A stretch of DNA of 64,000 bases. Source: Couchioplanes caeruleus. Its GTDB lineage: Bacteria > Actinomycetota > Actinomycetes > Mycobacteriales > Micromonosporaceae. Positions 55,175-64,000 of this stretch are shown here, piece by piece. Each line of letters starts with the position of its first letter. Within the stretch, counting starts at the first letter, position 1. The notes under the pieces were generated by a model. It was not told the origin of the DNA, did no database searches, and worked only from the letters and a program-made list of their open reading frames with translations. Both the position numbers and the translations under genes were made by a program. The DNA is taken from the NCBI RefSeq assembly GCF_003751945.1, contig NZ_RJKL01000001.1:2046001-2110000 (forward strand), read 5' to 3'.

Positions 55175-55894
55175 ATGACGCCCCGGCCCGCGCCCCAGTC
55201 CTCGCCCGCGCCGCCGCATTCGCCTCCGCCCGCGCCGCCGCGTTCATCACCGCCCGCGCCGCCGCGTTCATCACCGCCCGCGCCGCCGCGTTCATCCCCA
55301 CCCGCGTCCCCGCATTGGTCACCGCCCGCGCCGCCGCTTTCGTCGCCGCCGGTGCGGCCGACGCCCGCGGAGGTTGCCGCGGCAGCGGGCCGGACGATCC
55401 CGGATCTGGTCGGTCCCGGCCTGCAAGTGCTGTTCTCCGGCATCAATCCGAGCCTCTACTCGGCCGCGACCGGCCACCACTTCGCCCGGCCCGGCAACCG
55501 CTTCTGGCCGGCCCTGCACCGCTCCGGTTTCACGCCCCGGCTGCTGCACCCGTCCGAGCAGTGGTCGCTGTTGGAGGCCGGGCTGGGCATCACCAACGTG
55601 GTGGCCCGAGCGACCGCCCGAGCCGACGAACTGTCCACCGCGGAGCTGGTAGCCGGCGGCGAGATCCTGGCCGCGCTGGTCAGCCAGTGGCGGCCCCGGT
55701 TCCTGGCGGTGCTCGGCGTGACGGCGTACCGGACCGCCTTCGCCCGGCAGAAGGCGACGATGGGACCGCAGGCCGAGCGCATCGCGGGCGTCCCCGTGTG
55801 GGTCCTGCCCAACCCGAGCGGCCTGAACGCCCACTACACGGCCGAGACCCTCGGCGCGGCCTTCGCCGAGCTCAGAACGGCCGCCTGCCGGTGA
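55175..55894 (+). CDS. mug: G/U mismatch-specific DNA glycosylase (Mug) with repeat-encoded N-terminus
   Basis: This 239-residue base-excision repair enzyme removes uracil or modified pyrimidines opposite guanine. The catalytic domain begins about residue 65: VLFSGINPSLYSAATGHHFARPGNRFW holds the active-site GINPS motif, and VWVLPNPSGLNAHY is the intercalating loop. The first 60 residues are a Pro/Ser/Ala low-complexity stretch of eight-residue units (PPAPPRSS) coded by a 24-bp tandem repeat. An in-frame GTG at 55352 could give a product without this tail. The last 4 bp overlap the GTG of the following hydrolase. Confidence 0.88.
   Translation: MTPRPAPQSSPAPPHSPPPAPPRSSPPAPPRSSPPAPPRSSPPASPHWSPPAPPLSSPPVRPTPAEVAAAAGRTIPDLVGPGLQVLFSGINPSLYSAATGHHFARPGNRFWPALHRSGFTPRLLHPSEQWSLLEAGLGITNVVARATARADELSTAELVAGGEILAALVSQWRPRFLAVLGVTAYRTAFARQKATMGPQAERIAGVPVWVLPNPSGLNAHYTAETLGAAFAELRTAACR
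55203..55346. repeat. 24-bp minisatellite, six units
   Basis: Six consecutive 24-bp units run from 55203 to 55346. Units 2 and 3 are identical (cgcccgcgccgccgcgttca plus tcac), unit 4 differs by one base, and units 1, 5 and 6 differ more. The repeat is in frame with the Mug gene and encodes Pro-Pro-Ala-Pro-Pro-Arg-Ser-Ser. Confidence 0.95.
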
Positions 55895-56622
55895 CCCCCC
55901 GGTCCGCGACGCGTTGCACGCCGGTACTGATCCCGAGCGTCTACCTCGGTCCGGCCGCGTGGCAGCCCGTCGCCGCGGCGATGCGTCGCCTCGGTCTGAC
56001 GGCGGTGGTGCCCACGCCGCCGGTGCCCGCCGTCGCCGACCCCGCGGTGGTGCTCGCCACCCTGCGGGACCAGCTTCCGGAGCGGGACGACCTCGTCCTC
56101 GTGCCGCACAGCAACGCCGGGCTCTACGTGCCGGGGCTGGTGACCGACCCGCGGGTCCGCAACGTGGTGTTCGTGGACGCGGTACTGCCACCGCCGACCG
56201 GTGACCTTCCGACGGCCCCGGCGCCGATGCAGGACCTGCTCCGCGACCGGGTCGACGCGGACGGCCGGCTGCCGCCGTGGACCGACTGGTGGCCGGAGGA
56301 CGACGTCGCGGGGCTGTTCCCCGACGCGGCGACGAGGCGCAGGGTGGCAGCCGAGCAACAGCGGGTTCCGTTCGGCTACCTCTCCGCGAGGGTCGACCTG
56401 CCGGCCGGCTGGGATCACGTCCCGGCGGCGTACCTGGCCTTCGGCGACGGCTACGCGGCAGAGCTCGCCGACGCGCGGGGCAGGGGCTGGCCGGTGCATG
56501 CCATGACCGGCGGTCACCTCCACATGGTGTGCGACCCGGAGGCGGTGACGGCCGAAATCCTACGGCTGGCGTCGGCGTCCACAGACCCCGCACGCCGTGG
56601 CGGCCTCGATCCACCCACGTGA
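55891..56622 (+). CDS. Alpha/beta hydrolase fold protein
   Basis: This 243-residue soluble protein has an alpha/beta hydrolase layout: CTPVLIPSVYLGPAAWQPVAAAMRR is the first strand and oxyanion region, DDLVLVPHSNAGLYV contains the nucleophile elbow as HSNAG, and VHAMTGGHLHMVCDPEAV ends with the likely catalytic His. The first Gly of the usual GxSxG is replaced by Pro. It starts at a GTG overlapping the Mug stop by 4 bp, so the two are coupled. Substrate unknown. Confidence 0.82.
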   Translation: MTPRSATRCTPVLIPSVYLGPAAWQPVAAAMRRLGLTAVVPTPPVPAVADPAVVLATLRDQLPERDDLVLVPHSNAGLYVPGLVTDPRVRNVVFVDAVLPPPTGDLPTAPAPMQDLLRDRVDADGRLPPWTDWWPEDDVAGLFPDAATRRRVAAEQQRVPFGYLSARVDLPAGWDHVPAAYLAFGDGYAAELADARGRGWPVHAMTGGHLHMVCDPEAVTAEILRLASASTDPARRGGLDPPT

Positions 56623-56758
56623 ACCCGACCGACCGCACCGGACCGCGGCGTCGGCCCACGTCCCCACCGGCCCCCAGCGGCCTCGCGCCGGCCTGGCGCC
56701 GGGTCGCGGTGGCCCGGAGCAGATCGGCCGGATCAAGGCTCGGCCGGAGATGGGCGGC

Positions 56759-58696
56759 TCAGGGCTCGATCGGTGTCGGGATCGGGATGATGACGGGTTC
56801 CACCTCCGGGGCGAGGGGGCTGCTGTCGGCGAACTGGGTGCGGTACAGCTCCGCGTACAGGCCGCCGGCGGCGACCAGGTCGGTGTGGTTGCCGCGTTCG
56901 ACGATGCGGCCGTCGTCGAGGACCAGGATCAGGTCGGCCTCGCGGACGGTGGAGAGCCGGTGGGCGATGACCAGCGCGGTGCGGCCCGTGAGTGCCGCGG
57001 ACAGCGCTCGCTGGACCGCGGCCTCGGATTCGCTGTCGAGGTGGGCGGTCGCCTCGTCGAGGATGACGATGGACGGCTGCTTGAGCAGGAGGCGGGCGAT
57101 CGCGAGGCGCTGCTTCTCGCCGCCGGAGAACCGGTAGCCGCGCTCGCCGACCACCGTGTCGAGGCCGTCGGGCAGGGCACGGACGAGGGCGGCGACCTGA
57201 GCGCCGTGGAGCGCCTCCCACATCTGTTCCTCGGTGGCGCCGGGGCGTGCGTAGCGCAGGTTCTCCCTGATGGTCTCGTGGAAGAGGTGGGAATCCTGGG
57301 TGACCACGCCGATGGTGTCGCGCAGCGAGTCGAGGGTGGCGTCGCGCACGTCGATGCCGCCGACGCGGACCGCGCCCTCGGTCACGTCGTAGACCCGGGA
57401 CACGAGCATCGAGGTCGTGGACTTGCCGGCGCCGGACGGGCCGACCAGCGCCACCATCTGCCCCGGCTCGACGGTGAAGTCGACGCCGCGCAGGACGGGC
57501 GCGTTCTCCGTCCGGTCCAGCGCCGTCACGTCCTCCAGCGTGGCCAGGGAGACCTCGGCGGCGCTCGGGTAGCGGAAGTGCACGTCGCGAAATTCCAGCC
57601 GGCCCGCTCCGGCCGGGATGGCGACGGCGTCGGGCTTCTCCTCGATGCCCGGCTCGAGGTCGAGCACCTCGAACACCCGGTCGAAGGAGACCAGCGCGCT
57701 CATCACGTCGACGCGGACGTTGCTGAGCGCGGTGAGCGGACCGTACAGCCGGGTGAGCAGCAGCGCGAGGGTCACGACGGTGCCGGCGGTGACGCTGCCG
57801 GTGACCGCGAGCCAGCCGCCCAGGCCGTACGTGAGGGCCTGGGCGAGGGACGCGACCAGCAGCATCGCCACGAAGAAGGTGCGGGAATACATGGCTTGCT
57901 GCACGCCGATGTCCCGGACCCGCTGGGCGCGCTCGCCGAAGCGGGCGGCCTCCGTCTCCGGCCGGCCGAACAGCTTGACCAGCAGCGCCCCGGAGACGTT
58001 GAAGCGCTCGGTCATCGTGGCGTTCATCTTGGCGTCGAGGTTGTAGGACTCGCGGGTGATCTCGGCGAGCCGCTTGCCCACCCGGCGCGCCGGAATGATG
58101 AAGAGTGGCAGCAACACGAGCGAGAGCACGGTGATCTGCCACGAGAGAGTGAACATCACGGCCGCGGTGAGCACGAGCTGGATCACGTTGCTGACCACGC
58201 CGGACAGTGTGGACGTGAACGCGCGCTGGGCGCCGGTGACGTCGTTGTTGAGGCGGCTGACCAGCGCGCCGGTCTGGGTCCGGGTGAAGAACTGCAGGGG
58301 CATGCGCTGGACGTGGTCGTAGACCCGGGTGCGCAGGTCGAGGATGATGCCCTCGCCGATGCGGGCCGAATACCACCGCTGCGCCAGCGACAGGAAGGCG
58401 TCCGCGACCGCCAGCGCGGCGATGGCGAGCGCGAGCCGGACGACGGCCGACGCGGCGTCGTCGCCGCCGGTGGTGATCGCGTTGATGACGTGACCCGCGA
58501 GCACCGGAGTGGCGACGCCGATGCCCGCGGCGAACACGACAGTGACGAGGAAGACGACGATGTCGCGCCGGTAGGGCCGGGCGAACCGCAGGATGCGCCG
58601 GGTCGTGCCCTGGCTGAGCCGGTGCTGGGTGACCCGGTCGGAATTCTGAATCGAGCGCAGCATGGCCCAGCTCGATCCACCGGACATAGGCCCCAT
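56759..58696 (-). CDS. ABC transporter, fused permease and ATP-binding domains (exporter)
   Basis: This 645-residue half-transporter should work as a homodimer. The six-helix membrane domain covers about residues 40-330, with LQFFTRTQTGALVSRLNNDV as the coupling region. The ATPase has Walker A VGPSGAGKST, Q-loop VVTQDSHLFHETIRENL, signature RFSGGEKQRLAIARLLL, Walker B IVILDEATAHLDSESE and the switch His in VIAHRLSTV. A short insert (VSLATLEDVTALDRTENAP) interrupts the start of the ATPase domain, as in many actinobacterial members. GGAGG lies 6 bp before the ATG. The substrate is probably a lipid or a drug-like molecule. Confidence 0.93.
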   Translation of the reverse strand: MGPMSGGSSWAMLRSIQNSDRVTQHRLSQGTTRRILRFARPYRRDIVVFLVTVVFAAGIGVATPVLAGHVINAITTGGDDAASAVVRLALAIAALAVADAFLSLAQRWYSARIGEGIILDLRTRVYDHVQRMPLQFFTRTQTGALVSRLNNDVTGAQRAFTSTLSGVVSNVIQLVLTAAVMFTLSWQITVLSLVLLPLFIIPARRVGKRLAEITRESYNLDAKMNATMTERFNVSGALLVKLFGRPETEAARFGERAQRVRDIGVQQAMYSRTFFVAMLLVASLAQALTYGLGGWLAVTGSVTAGTVVTLALLLTRLYGPLTALSNVRVDVMSALVSFDRVFEVLDLEPGIEEKPDAVAIPAGAGRLEFRDVHFRYPSAAEVSLATLEDVTALDRTENAPVLRGVDFTVEPGQMVALVGPSGAGKSTTSMLVSRVYDVTEGAVRVGGIDVRDATLDSLRDTIGVVTQDSHLFHETIRENLRYARPGATEEQMWEALHGAQVAALVRALPDGLDTVVGERGYRFSGGEKQRLAIARLLLKQPSIVILDEATAHLDSESEAAVQRALSAALTGRTALVIAHRLSTVREADLILVLDDGRIVERGNHTDLVAAGGLYAELYRTQFADSSPLAPEVEPVIIPIPTPIEP

Positions 58697-58792
58697 GCGT
58701 CACCTCCCAGGCGTCGTTCTGCTCAGCAGGCCACAAGTGTGCCCGCTGGGTATGACAACCTGAGCGGTAACCCCGTTGTTCCGGCGCGGTCC

Positions 58793-59572
58793 TTACTCCA
58801 TCCCCGCCAGATCACGCAGCCGGCGCGTCTGCGCCTCCCGTTCGGCCCGGTCCTGCTCGTCGTACGAGCGTCCCGGCGCCCCGGCCAGCAGCGCCTTGAT
58901 CTCGGCGACCGCACCCACGTCCGCCGTCAGGACCGCCGCGGCGAGGTCCGAGACCGCGCCGTCGAGCTGGTCGCGGGGCACGACGGCGGTGGCCAGGCCG
59001 ATCCGGTCCGCCTCGTCCGCCGCGATCCGCCGACCGGTGACGCAGATCTCCAGCGCCCGGGACGGACCGACGAGCTCGGTGAGCCGCTTGGTGCCCCCGA
59101 GGTCCGGGACGAGACCGAGGGTCACCTCGGCCATGGAGAAGCGGGCGTCGTCGGCCAGAATCCGCATGTCGCAGTTGAGGGCGAGCTGGAATCCGGCGCC
59201 GATGGCATGCCCCTGGACGGCCGCGATCGTGACCAGCGACGGCCGCCGCAACCATGTGAAGGCTTCCTGGAAGCCGGCAATCCGATCCGCGCACTCTTCC
59301 GGCGACAAGCGGGCTAGGACGGGTAGCGAAGAATCGCCCTCTCCCCGCGCCACCGACAAGTCGAGTCCGGCGGAAAAAGAGCGTCCCGCTCCTTGGACAA
59401 TGACGACTCGGACCTCCCCCGGCATTTTCCGGGAAATGTCGACGAGCTCGGACCACATGGCCGGCGTCTGCGCATTGAGCACATCGGGCCGGTTCAACGT
59501 CACCGTCGCGACCGGCCCGTCCTGCTCATACCGAACACCGGCCTCGGATCCGGGGGTTACGCTGGTCGTCAC
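58793..59572 (-). CDS. Enoyl-CoA hydratase/isomerase family protein
   Basis: This 259-residue crotonase-fold enzyme acts on CoA thioesters. The oxyanion-hole segments are present: GRSFSAGLDLSV and VQGHAIGAGFQLALNCDMRI, followed by FSMAEVTLGLVPDLGGTKRL. The Glu in MAEVTLG aligns with one catalytic Glu. The second, usually after GLVPDLGG, is replaced by the PDLGGT form typical of isomerase-like or broad-function members. The start is a GTG overlapping the stop of the HTH gene by 4 bp. A role in fatty acid or polyketide degradation is possible. Confidence 0.9.
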   Translation of the reverse strand: MTTSVTPGSEAGVRYEQDGPVATVTLNRPDVLNAQTPAMWSELVDISRKMPGEVRVVIVQGAGRSFSAGLDLSVARGEGDSSLPVLARLSPEECADRIAGFQEAFTWLRRPSLVTIAAVQGHAIGAGFQLALNCDMRILADDARFSMAEVTLGLVPDLGGTKRLTELVGPSRALEICVTGRRIAADEADRIGLATAVVPRDQLDGAVSDLAAAVLTADVGAVAEIKALLAGAPGRSYDEQDRAEREAQTRRLRDLAGME

Positions 59573-59796
59573 GCCTTCTTCCGACGCCGTGCGCCGCCCC
59601 GCTGGCGCAGTTGCACGCCGGACTCGGTCAGCACCCGGTGCACGAAGCCGTACGACCGTCCGGTGGATGCGGCCAGGGCACGAATGCTCTCGCCGGAGGT
59701 GTAGCGCTTCACCAGGTCTTTGGCGAGCGTCTGGCGCTCGCTTCCGACGATTCGACGACCCTTCTCAGTGCTGGTGGCTGTGCCCGTGGCTGCCAT
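59569..59796 (-). CDS. Small helix-turn-helix protein
   Basis: This 75-residue basic protein has the HTH core KDLVKRYTSGESIRALAASTGRSYGFVHRVLTESG, of which the recognition helix is SYGFVHRVL, then a tail RQRGGARRRKKA. It resembles the short conserved actinobacterial proteins related to Hin-type or sigma-like HTH domains. It overlaps the enoyl-CoA hydratase gene by 4 bp, the usual arrangement of this pair. It probably binds DNA; the target is unknown. Confidence 0.85.
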   Translation of the reverse strand: MAATGTATSTEKGRRIVGSERQTLAKDLVKRYTSGESIRALAASTGRSYGFVHRVLTESGVQLRQRGGARRRKKA

Positions 59797-60304
59797 GTTG
59801 AATCCTCACGTCCCAGACTGTGCGGTTCGATACGGTCCCACCTATTAGACCGCCTCCAACGATCATGCGCTAGGTATCTCGGCTTAGCGAACGTGCCCTT
59901 TTGGCGGTGTCAGGAACCCGACGATGACCACGCTCATCAATGTCAGACAGTTGCCAGTGGGTCCCGATCGAGCGCCAATGAAGCGCCTCGGACGCCTTTC
60001 GCGGGAGCTCCGGCACCGCTTCAGGCGCCGCCCCGACCGACCCGATCAAGCGTTGTTGACCTGCACAAACATCATCCGGCCGAGGGACCGACAACGCTGT
60101 CACGCAGCGTCTAACGAACGTTCACCCTGAGATACGATCTTGAGCTCACCGGGCCCCGCCGACCCGGTCCGGGCACGCCATCGTGAGGCCGTACGGGGAT
60201 GGATGCCCGATCGACGTCGCACTGTCTGTGTGGGCACCAGTTGACAACTGACGATGCCCATGATCCCCGATCAAGCGCGGCCGTGTGGGCCGCGACGGAC
60301 CGGG
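59797..60304. other. Intergenic region, no gene accepted
   Basis: These 508 bp are less GC-rich than the rest of the window. They separate the HTH gene, whose promoter must lie here, from the end of the ABC-F gene. Short frames on both strands (for example 59924-60130 plus) have no ribosome-binding site and unsuitable codon use. No tRNA or clear riboswitch was found. Confidence 0.5.
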
Positions 60305-61909
<1,605 letters not shown>

Positions 61910-62132
61910 GGGGAGACGTCTCGCTCTCGGGGAGAAGGCTGGCTCAGGGCACGCGGAAGCGCCGGCCGGTATATCACGCGGTCGGCGCGGGGCAAATCAG
62001 CCTTCGCAGAGCAGCACGCGACTAGTGTACCGGGCGGCCCGCGCGGCCACCTACCCGATTAGGTGGCGTGATCATCGGGTACACGCTCCCGCACACGTGC
62101 CGAGTACGCGTGCCGGTGCCCGGGAGGACGAG

Positions 62133-63050
62133 ATGGAACTCAACGAGAACGCCGAGATCGACACGAGCCAGATCGACGACCGGCGCTCCTCCGGAGGCGG
62201 TGGAGGCGGCTTCGGCGGCCTACCCATCGGCGGCGGCGGCCTGACCGGCATCATCGTGACCGTGTTGATCGCCGTCGTCGGCGGATACTTCGGGATCAAC
62301 ACCCTCGGCGGCGACGGCGGGGCACCGCAGAGCGGCGACAACACAGAGTTGCAGCAGAAGTGCGCGCAGACGCAGAAGCTCCAGCAGCTCGACTGCCGCA
62401 ACGCGCTGTACGTCAACGCGATCCAGGACTACTGGGTGGATGCGTACCCGCAGCACTTCGGCGAGCCGTACCAGCCGGCCAAGACGGTGTTCTTCGCCCG
62501 GGCCGTCAGGACGAAGTGCGGTGCCGCCGATTCCGGCGTCGGCCCGTTCTACTGCCCCGCGGACGACCAGGTCTACATCGACCTGACGTTCTACCGGCAG
62601 TTGGCGGACCAGCTCGGGGCGCCGGGCGAGTTCGCACAGCCGTACGTGCTCGCCCACGAGTACGGGCACCACATCCAGGACATCTCCGGCACCGAGAGCG
62701 CGATGCGCCGCGCCCAGCAGCGCGACCCCGACCAGGCGAACCCGCTGTCGGTCAAACTCGAACTGCAGGCCGACTGCTACGCGGGGGTCTGGGCCAAGAA
62801 CGCGACCGGCGCCGACGACCGCAGCGGCCGCAAGCTGTTCAAGAGCATCACGCAGCAGGACATCCAGGAGGGACTCGACACCGCCGCTCAGATCGGCGAC
62901 GACACCCTGCAGAAGCGCGGCGGAGGCACCATCAACCCGGCCGAGTTCACCCACGGCACGAGCGCCCAGCGGCAACAGTGGTTCCAGACGGGATTCGGGA
63001 GCGGTTCGCCGAAGAGCTGCGACACCTTCGCCGCGGGGGCCGTGTCCTGA
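62133..63050 (+). CDS. Neutral zinc metallopeptidase (YpfJ/KPN_02809 family)
   Basis: This 305-residue membrane-anchored protein has a short acidic N-terminus, a Gly-rich stretch (GGGGGGFGGLPIGGGG) and one transmembrane helix at about 35-58. The outer domain contains four or more Cys (CAQTQKLQQLDC, KCGAADSGVGPFYC) and the zinc site HEYGHHIQDISG with a downstream Glu in LELQADCYAGVW. Catalytic activity has not been established for the family. The ATG at 62133 has GGGAGG 6 bp upstream; the frame is open further but only through non-coding DNA. Confidence 0.9.
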   Translation: MELNENAEIDTSQIDDRRSSGGGGGGFGGLPIGGGGLTGIIVTVLIAVVGGYFGINTLGGDGGAPQSGDNTELQQKCAQTQKLQQLDCRNALYVNAIQDYWVDAYPQHFGEPYQPAKTVFFARAVRTKCGAADSGVGPFYCPADDQVYIDLTFYRQLADQLGAPGEFAQPYVLAHEYGHHIQDISGTESAMRRAQQRDPDQANPLSVKLELQADCYAGVWAKNATGADDRSGRKLFKSITQQDIQEGLDTAAQIGDDTLQKRGGGTINPAEFTHGTSAQRQQWFQTGFGSGSPKSCDTFAAGAVS

Positions 63051-63197
63051 AAACCCGTTGTCCGAGGGTGAGGGCGGGCGACACCATGGGCGCGTGACCG
63101 TACTGAGCCTGCTGAAGCCCACTGCCGCCGCCGCACCCGTCCGGGTGACGCGACAGCAGCGTGGTCCCGGCGGCCCTGCGGTCCCCGTACCCGTGTC

Positions 63198-63791
63198 ATG
63201 ACCGGCGCTTTCCTGGCCGGCGTCATCGCCGGCTACGGCGTCGCCGTGCCCGTCGGCGCCATCGCCGTCCTGATCGCCGGCCTCACCGCGCGCACCTCCC
63301 TGCGGGTCGGTGCGGCCGCCGGACTGGGCGCGGCCACCGCCGACGGCGTGTACGCCCTGCTCGCCGTCCTCGGAGGGGCCGCCCTCGCCGGACTCATCGC
63401 GCCGATCGCCGCTCCCCTGCGCTGGGCCGCCGCCGCGGTGCTGCTCCTGCTTGCGGCGCACACCGCCTGGTCGGCGCTCACCAAGCCGGCGACCACCCGC
63501 GAGACGGACCGGACCACCCCGATGGCGGCGTACGCCGGCATCCTGGGTCTCACCCTGCTCAACCCGGCCACGGTCGTCTACTTCGCCGCACTGGTGCTCG
63601 GCCGCGGCGGCGAGGGAGGGGGCGCCTGGTTCGTCCTCGGAGCGTTCCTGGCCTCGGCGAGCTGGCAACTGCTGATCGCCGCCAGCGGCGCCCTCGCCGG
63701 CCGCTTCCTGACCGGCGGCCGCGCCCGGCTCATCACCGCGCTGGCGTCCAGCGCCGTGATCGCCGTCCTCGCCGTCGCTCTGGTGGTATGA
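63198..63791 (+). CDS. LysE family transporter
   Basis: This 197-residue membrane protein has about six hydrophobic helices, in the order expected of amino-acid exporters of the LysE/RhtB type. GYGVAVPVGAIAVLIAGLTARTSLRVG corresponds to the conserved PGP-type first loop, and LGLTLLNPATVVYFAALVLG to the conserved NPK/NPA motif in the second half. Substrate unknown. It lies 147 bp after the metallopeptidase gene and converges with the partial phosphatase gene, 6 bp away. Confidence 0.88.
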   Translation: MTGAFLAGVIAGYGVAVPVGAIAVLIAGLTARTSLRVGAAAGLGAATADGVYALLAVLGGAALAGLIAPIAAPLRWAAAAVLLLLAAHTAWSALTKPATTRETDRTTPMAAYAGILGLTLLNPATVVYFAALVLGRGGEGGGAWFVLGAFLASASWQLLIAASGALAGRFLTGGRARLITALASSAVIAVLAVALVV

Positions 63792-63797
63792 CGGCGA

Positions 63798-64000
63798 TCA
63801 GGGCGCGAGATGGTCGACGGTGTTGTAGCCCGCGAGAACAAGTCGTCCCGAGGACCCGTCGAACCGGGTGATCGAGGCGTTGCGGACGGGACCGGCGTCG
63901 GCCACCGCGGCCACGCCGTCCCAGTCCAGACCCTCGATGACGAACCGCATCATGAGCACCACCGAGTCGTGCGCGACCACCACCACCCGCCGCCCTGCAT
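63798..64000 (-). CDS. Histidine phosphatase family protein (N-terminus outside window)
   Basis: Only the last 67 codons are inside the window. The visible part reads VVVVAHDSVVLMMRFVIEGLDW and ends NASITRFDG ... TVDHLAP. VVAHD with a hydrophobic strand before it is the second conserved His region of the phosphoglycerate mutase-like phosphatases, and SITRFD matches the typical end of the fold. The catalytic RHG motif would lie beyond the window edge. Confidence 0.75.
   Translation of the reverse strand, partial: AGRRVVVVAHDSVVLMMRFVIEGLDWDGVAAVADAGPVRNASITRFDGSSGRLVLAGYNTVDHLAP

Noticed and set aside
55203..55346. Repeat array as a CRISPR
   Set aside because: The units are contiguous without spacers and in frame inside a gene.
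59924..60130. Plus-strand ORF of 68 codons in the gap before the ABC-F gene
   Set aside because: No ribosome-binding site, codon use unlike neighbours, and no recognisable family.

Overview
The window is very GC-rich, dense DNA from a filamentous actinomycete. Many starts are GTG, genes are often coupled by 4-bp ATGA/GTGA overlaps, and several families are typical of actinobacteria (DUF6412 beside YidC, DUF2630, TIGR04222, XRE-NTPase-WD40 proteins, small laccase, AcnR-type TetR near aconitase). The protein set looks most like Micromonosporaceae (Actinoplanes or a relative). That placement is inference from recall of the families, not from a search. No tRNA, rRNA, CRISPR array or intact mobile element was seen; the only mobile trace is a decayed ISAs1-type transposase fragment near 31.7 kb.

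1-9.6 kb: a truncated NarL-type histidine kinase, an ABC-2 exporter and a secreted Tap-type peptidase; a repeat-bearing non-coding gap; yidC with its small DUF6412 partner; a GNAT acetyltransferase, a DUF1062 protein and a HisKA sensor kinase. 9.8-18.3 kb is the secreted block. A neprosin-like glutamic peptidase is followed on the minus strand by a tightly coupled four-gene run: laccase, a 1300-residue ThuA/F5-8C/GSDH/PKD/DUF1080 protein, a cupredoxin with three Ig-like repeats, and a beta-helix-like protein. The second and third of these share a roughly 80-residue domain. 18.5-29.8 kb is mostly housekeeping: an RsbW-like ATPase, nhaA, the MoxR-DUF58-VWA operon, two bacterial PH-domain membrane proteins, a hotdog thioesterase, a PfkB kinase, a Cu/Zn-SOD-like lipoprotein and aminopeptidase P.

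30-39 kb: a TAT-exported polysaccharide deacetylase, the transposase remnant, a subtilase, a small secreted protein and a large XRE-STAND-WD40 protein with 14 WD repeats. 39.2-41.4 kb holds the most interesting small system: a TIGR04222 membrane protein with a Cys/Ser/Gly tail, a DUF692/MNIO iron oxidase and a partner protein, all coupled. 41.5-47.2 kb: an AcnR-like TetR, a HAD protein lacking its nucleophile Asp, a RIO-type kinase, DUF2630 and aconitase. 47.3-64 kb: an NTF2-like protein, a pullulanase, a HEAT-type protein, an SDR with an altered active site, a dehydratase/35-residue ORF/VanX-like dipeptidase operon, a Mug-type DNA glycosylase with a minisatellite-encoded N-terminus, an alpha/beta hydrolase, an ABC exporter, an HTH/enoyl-CoA hydratase pair, an ABC-F protein, a zinc metallopeptidase, a LysE exporter and a truncated histidine phosphatase.
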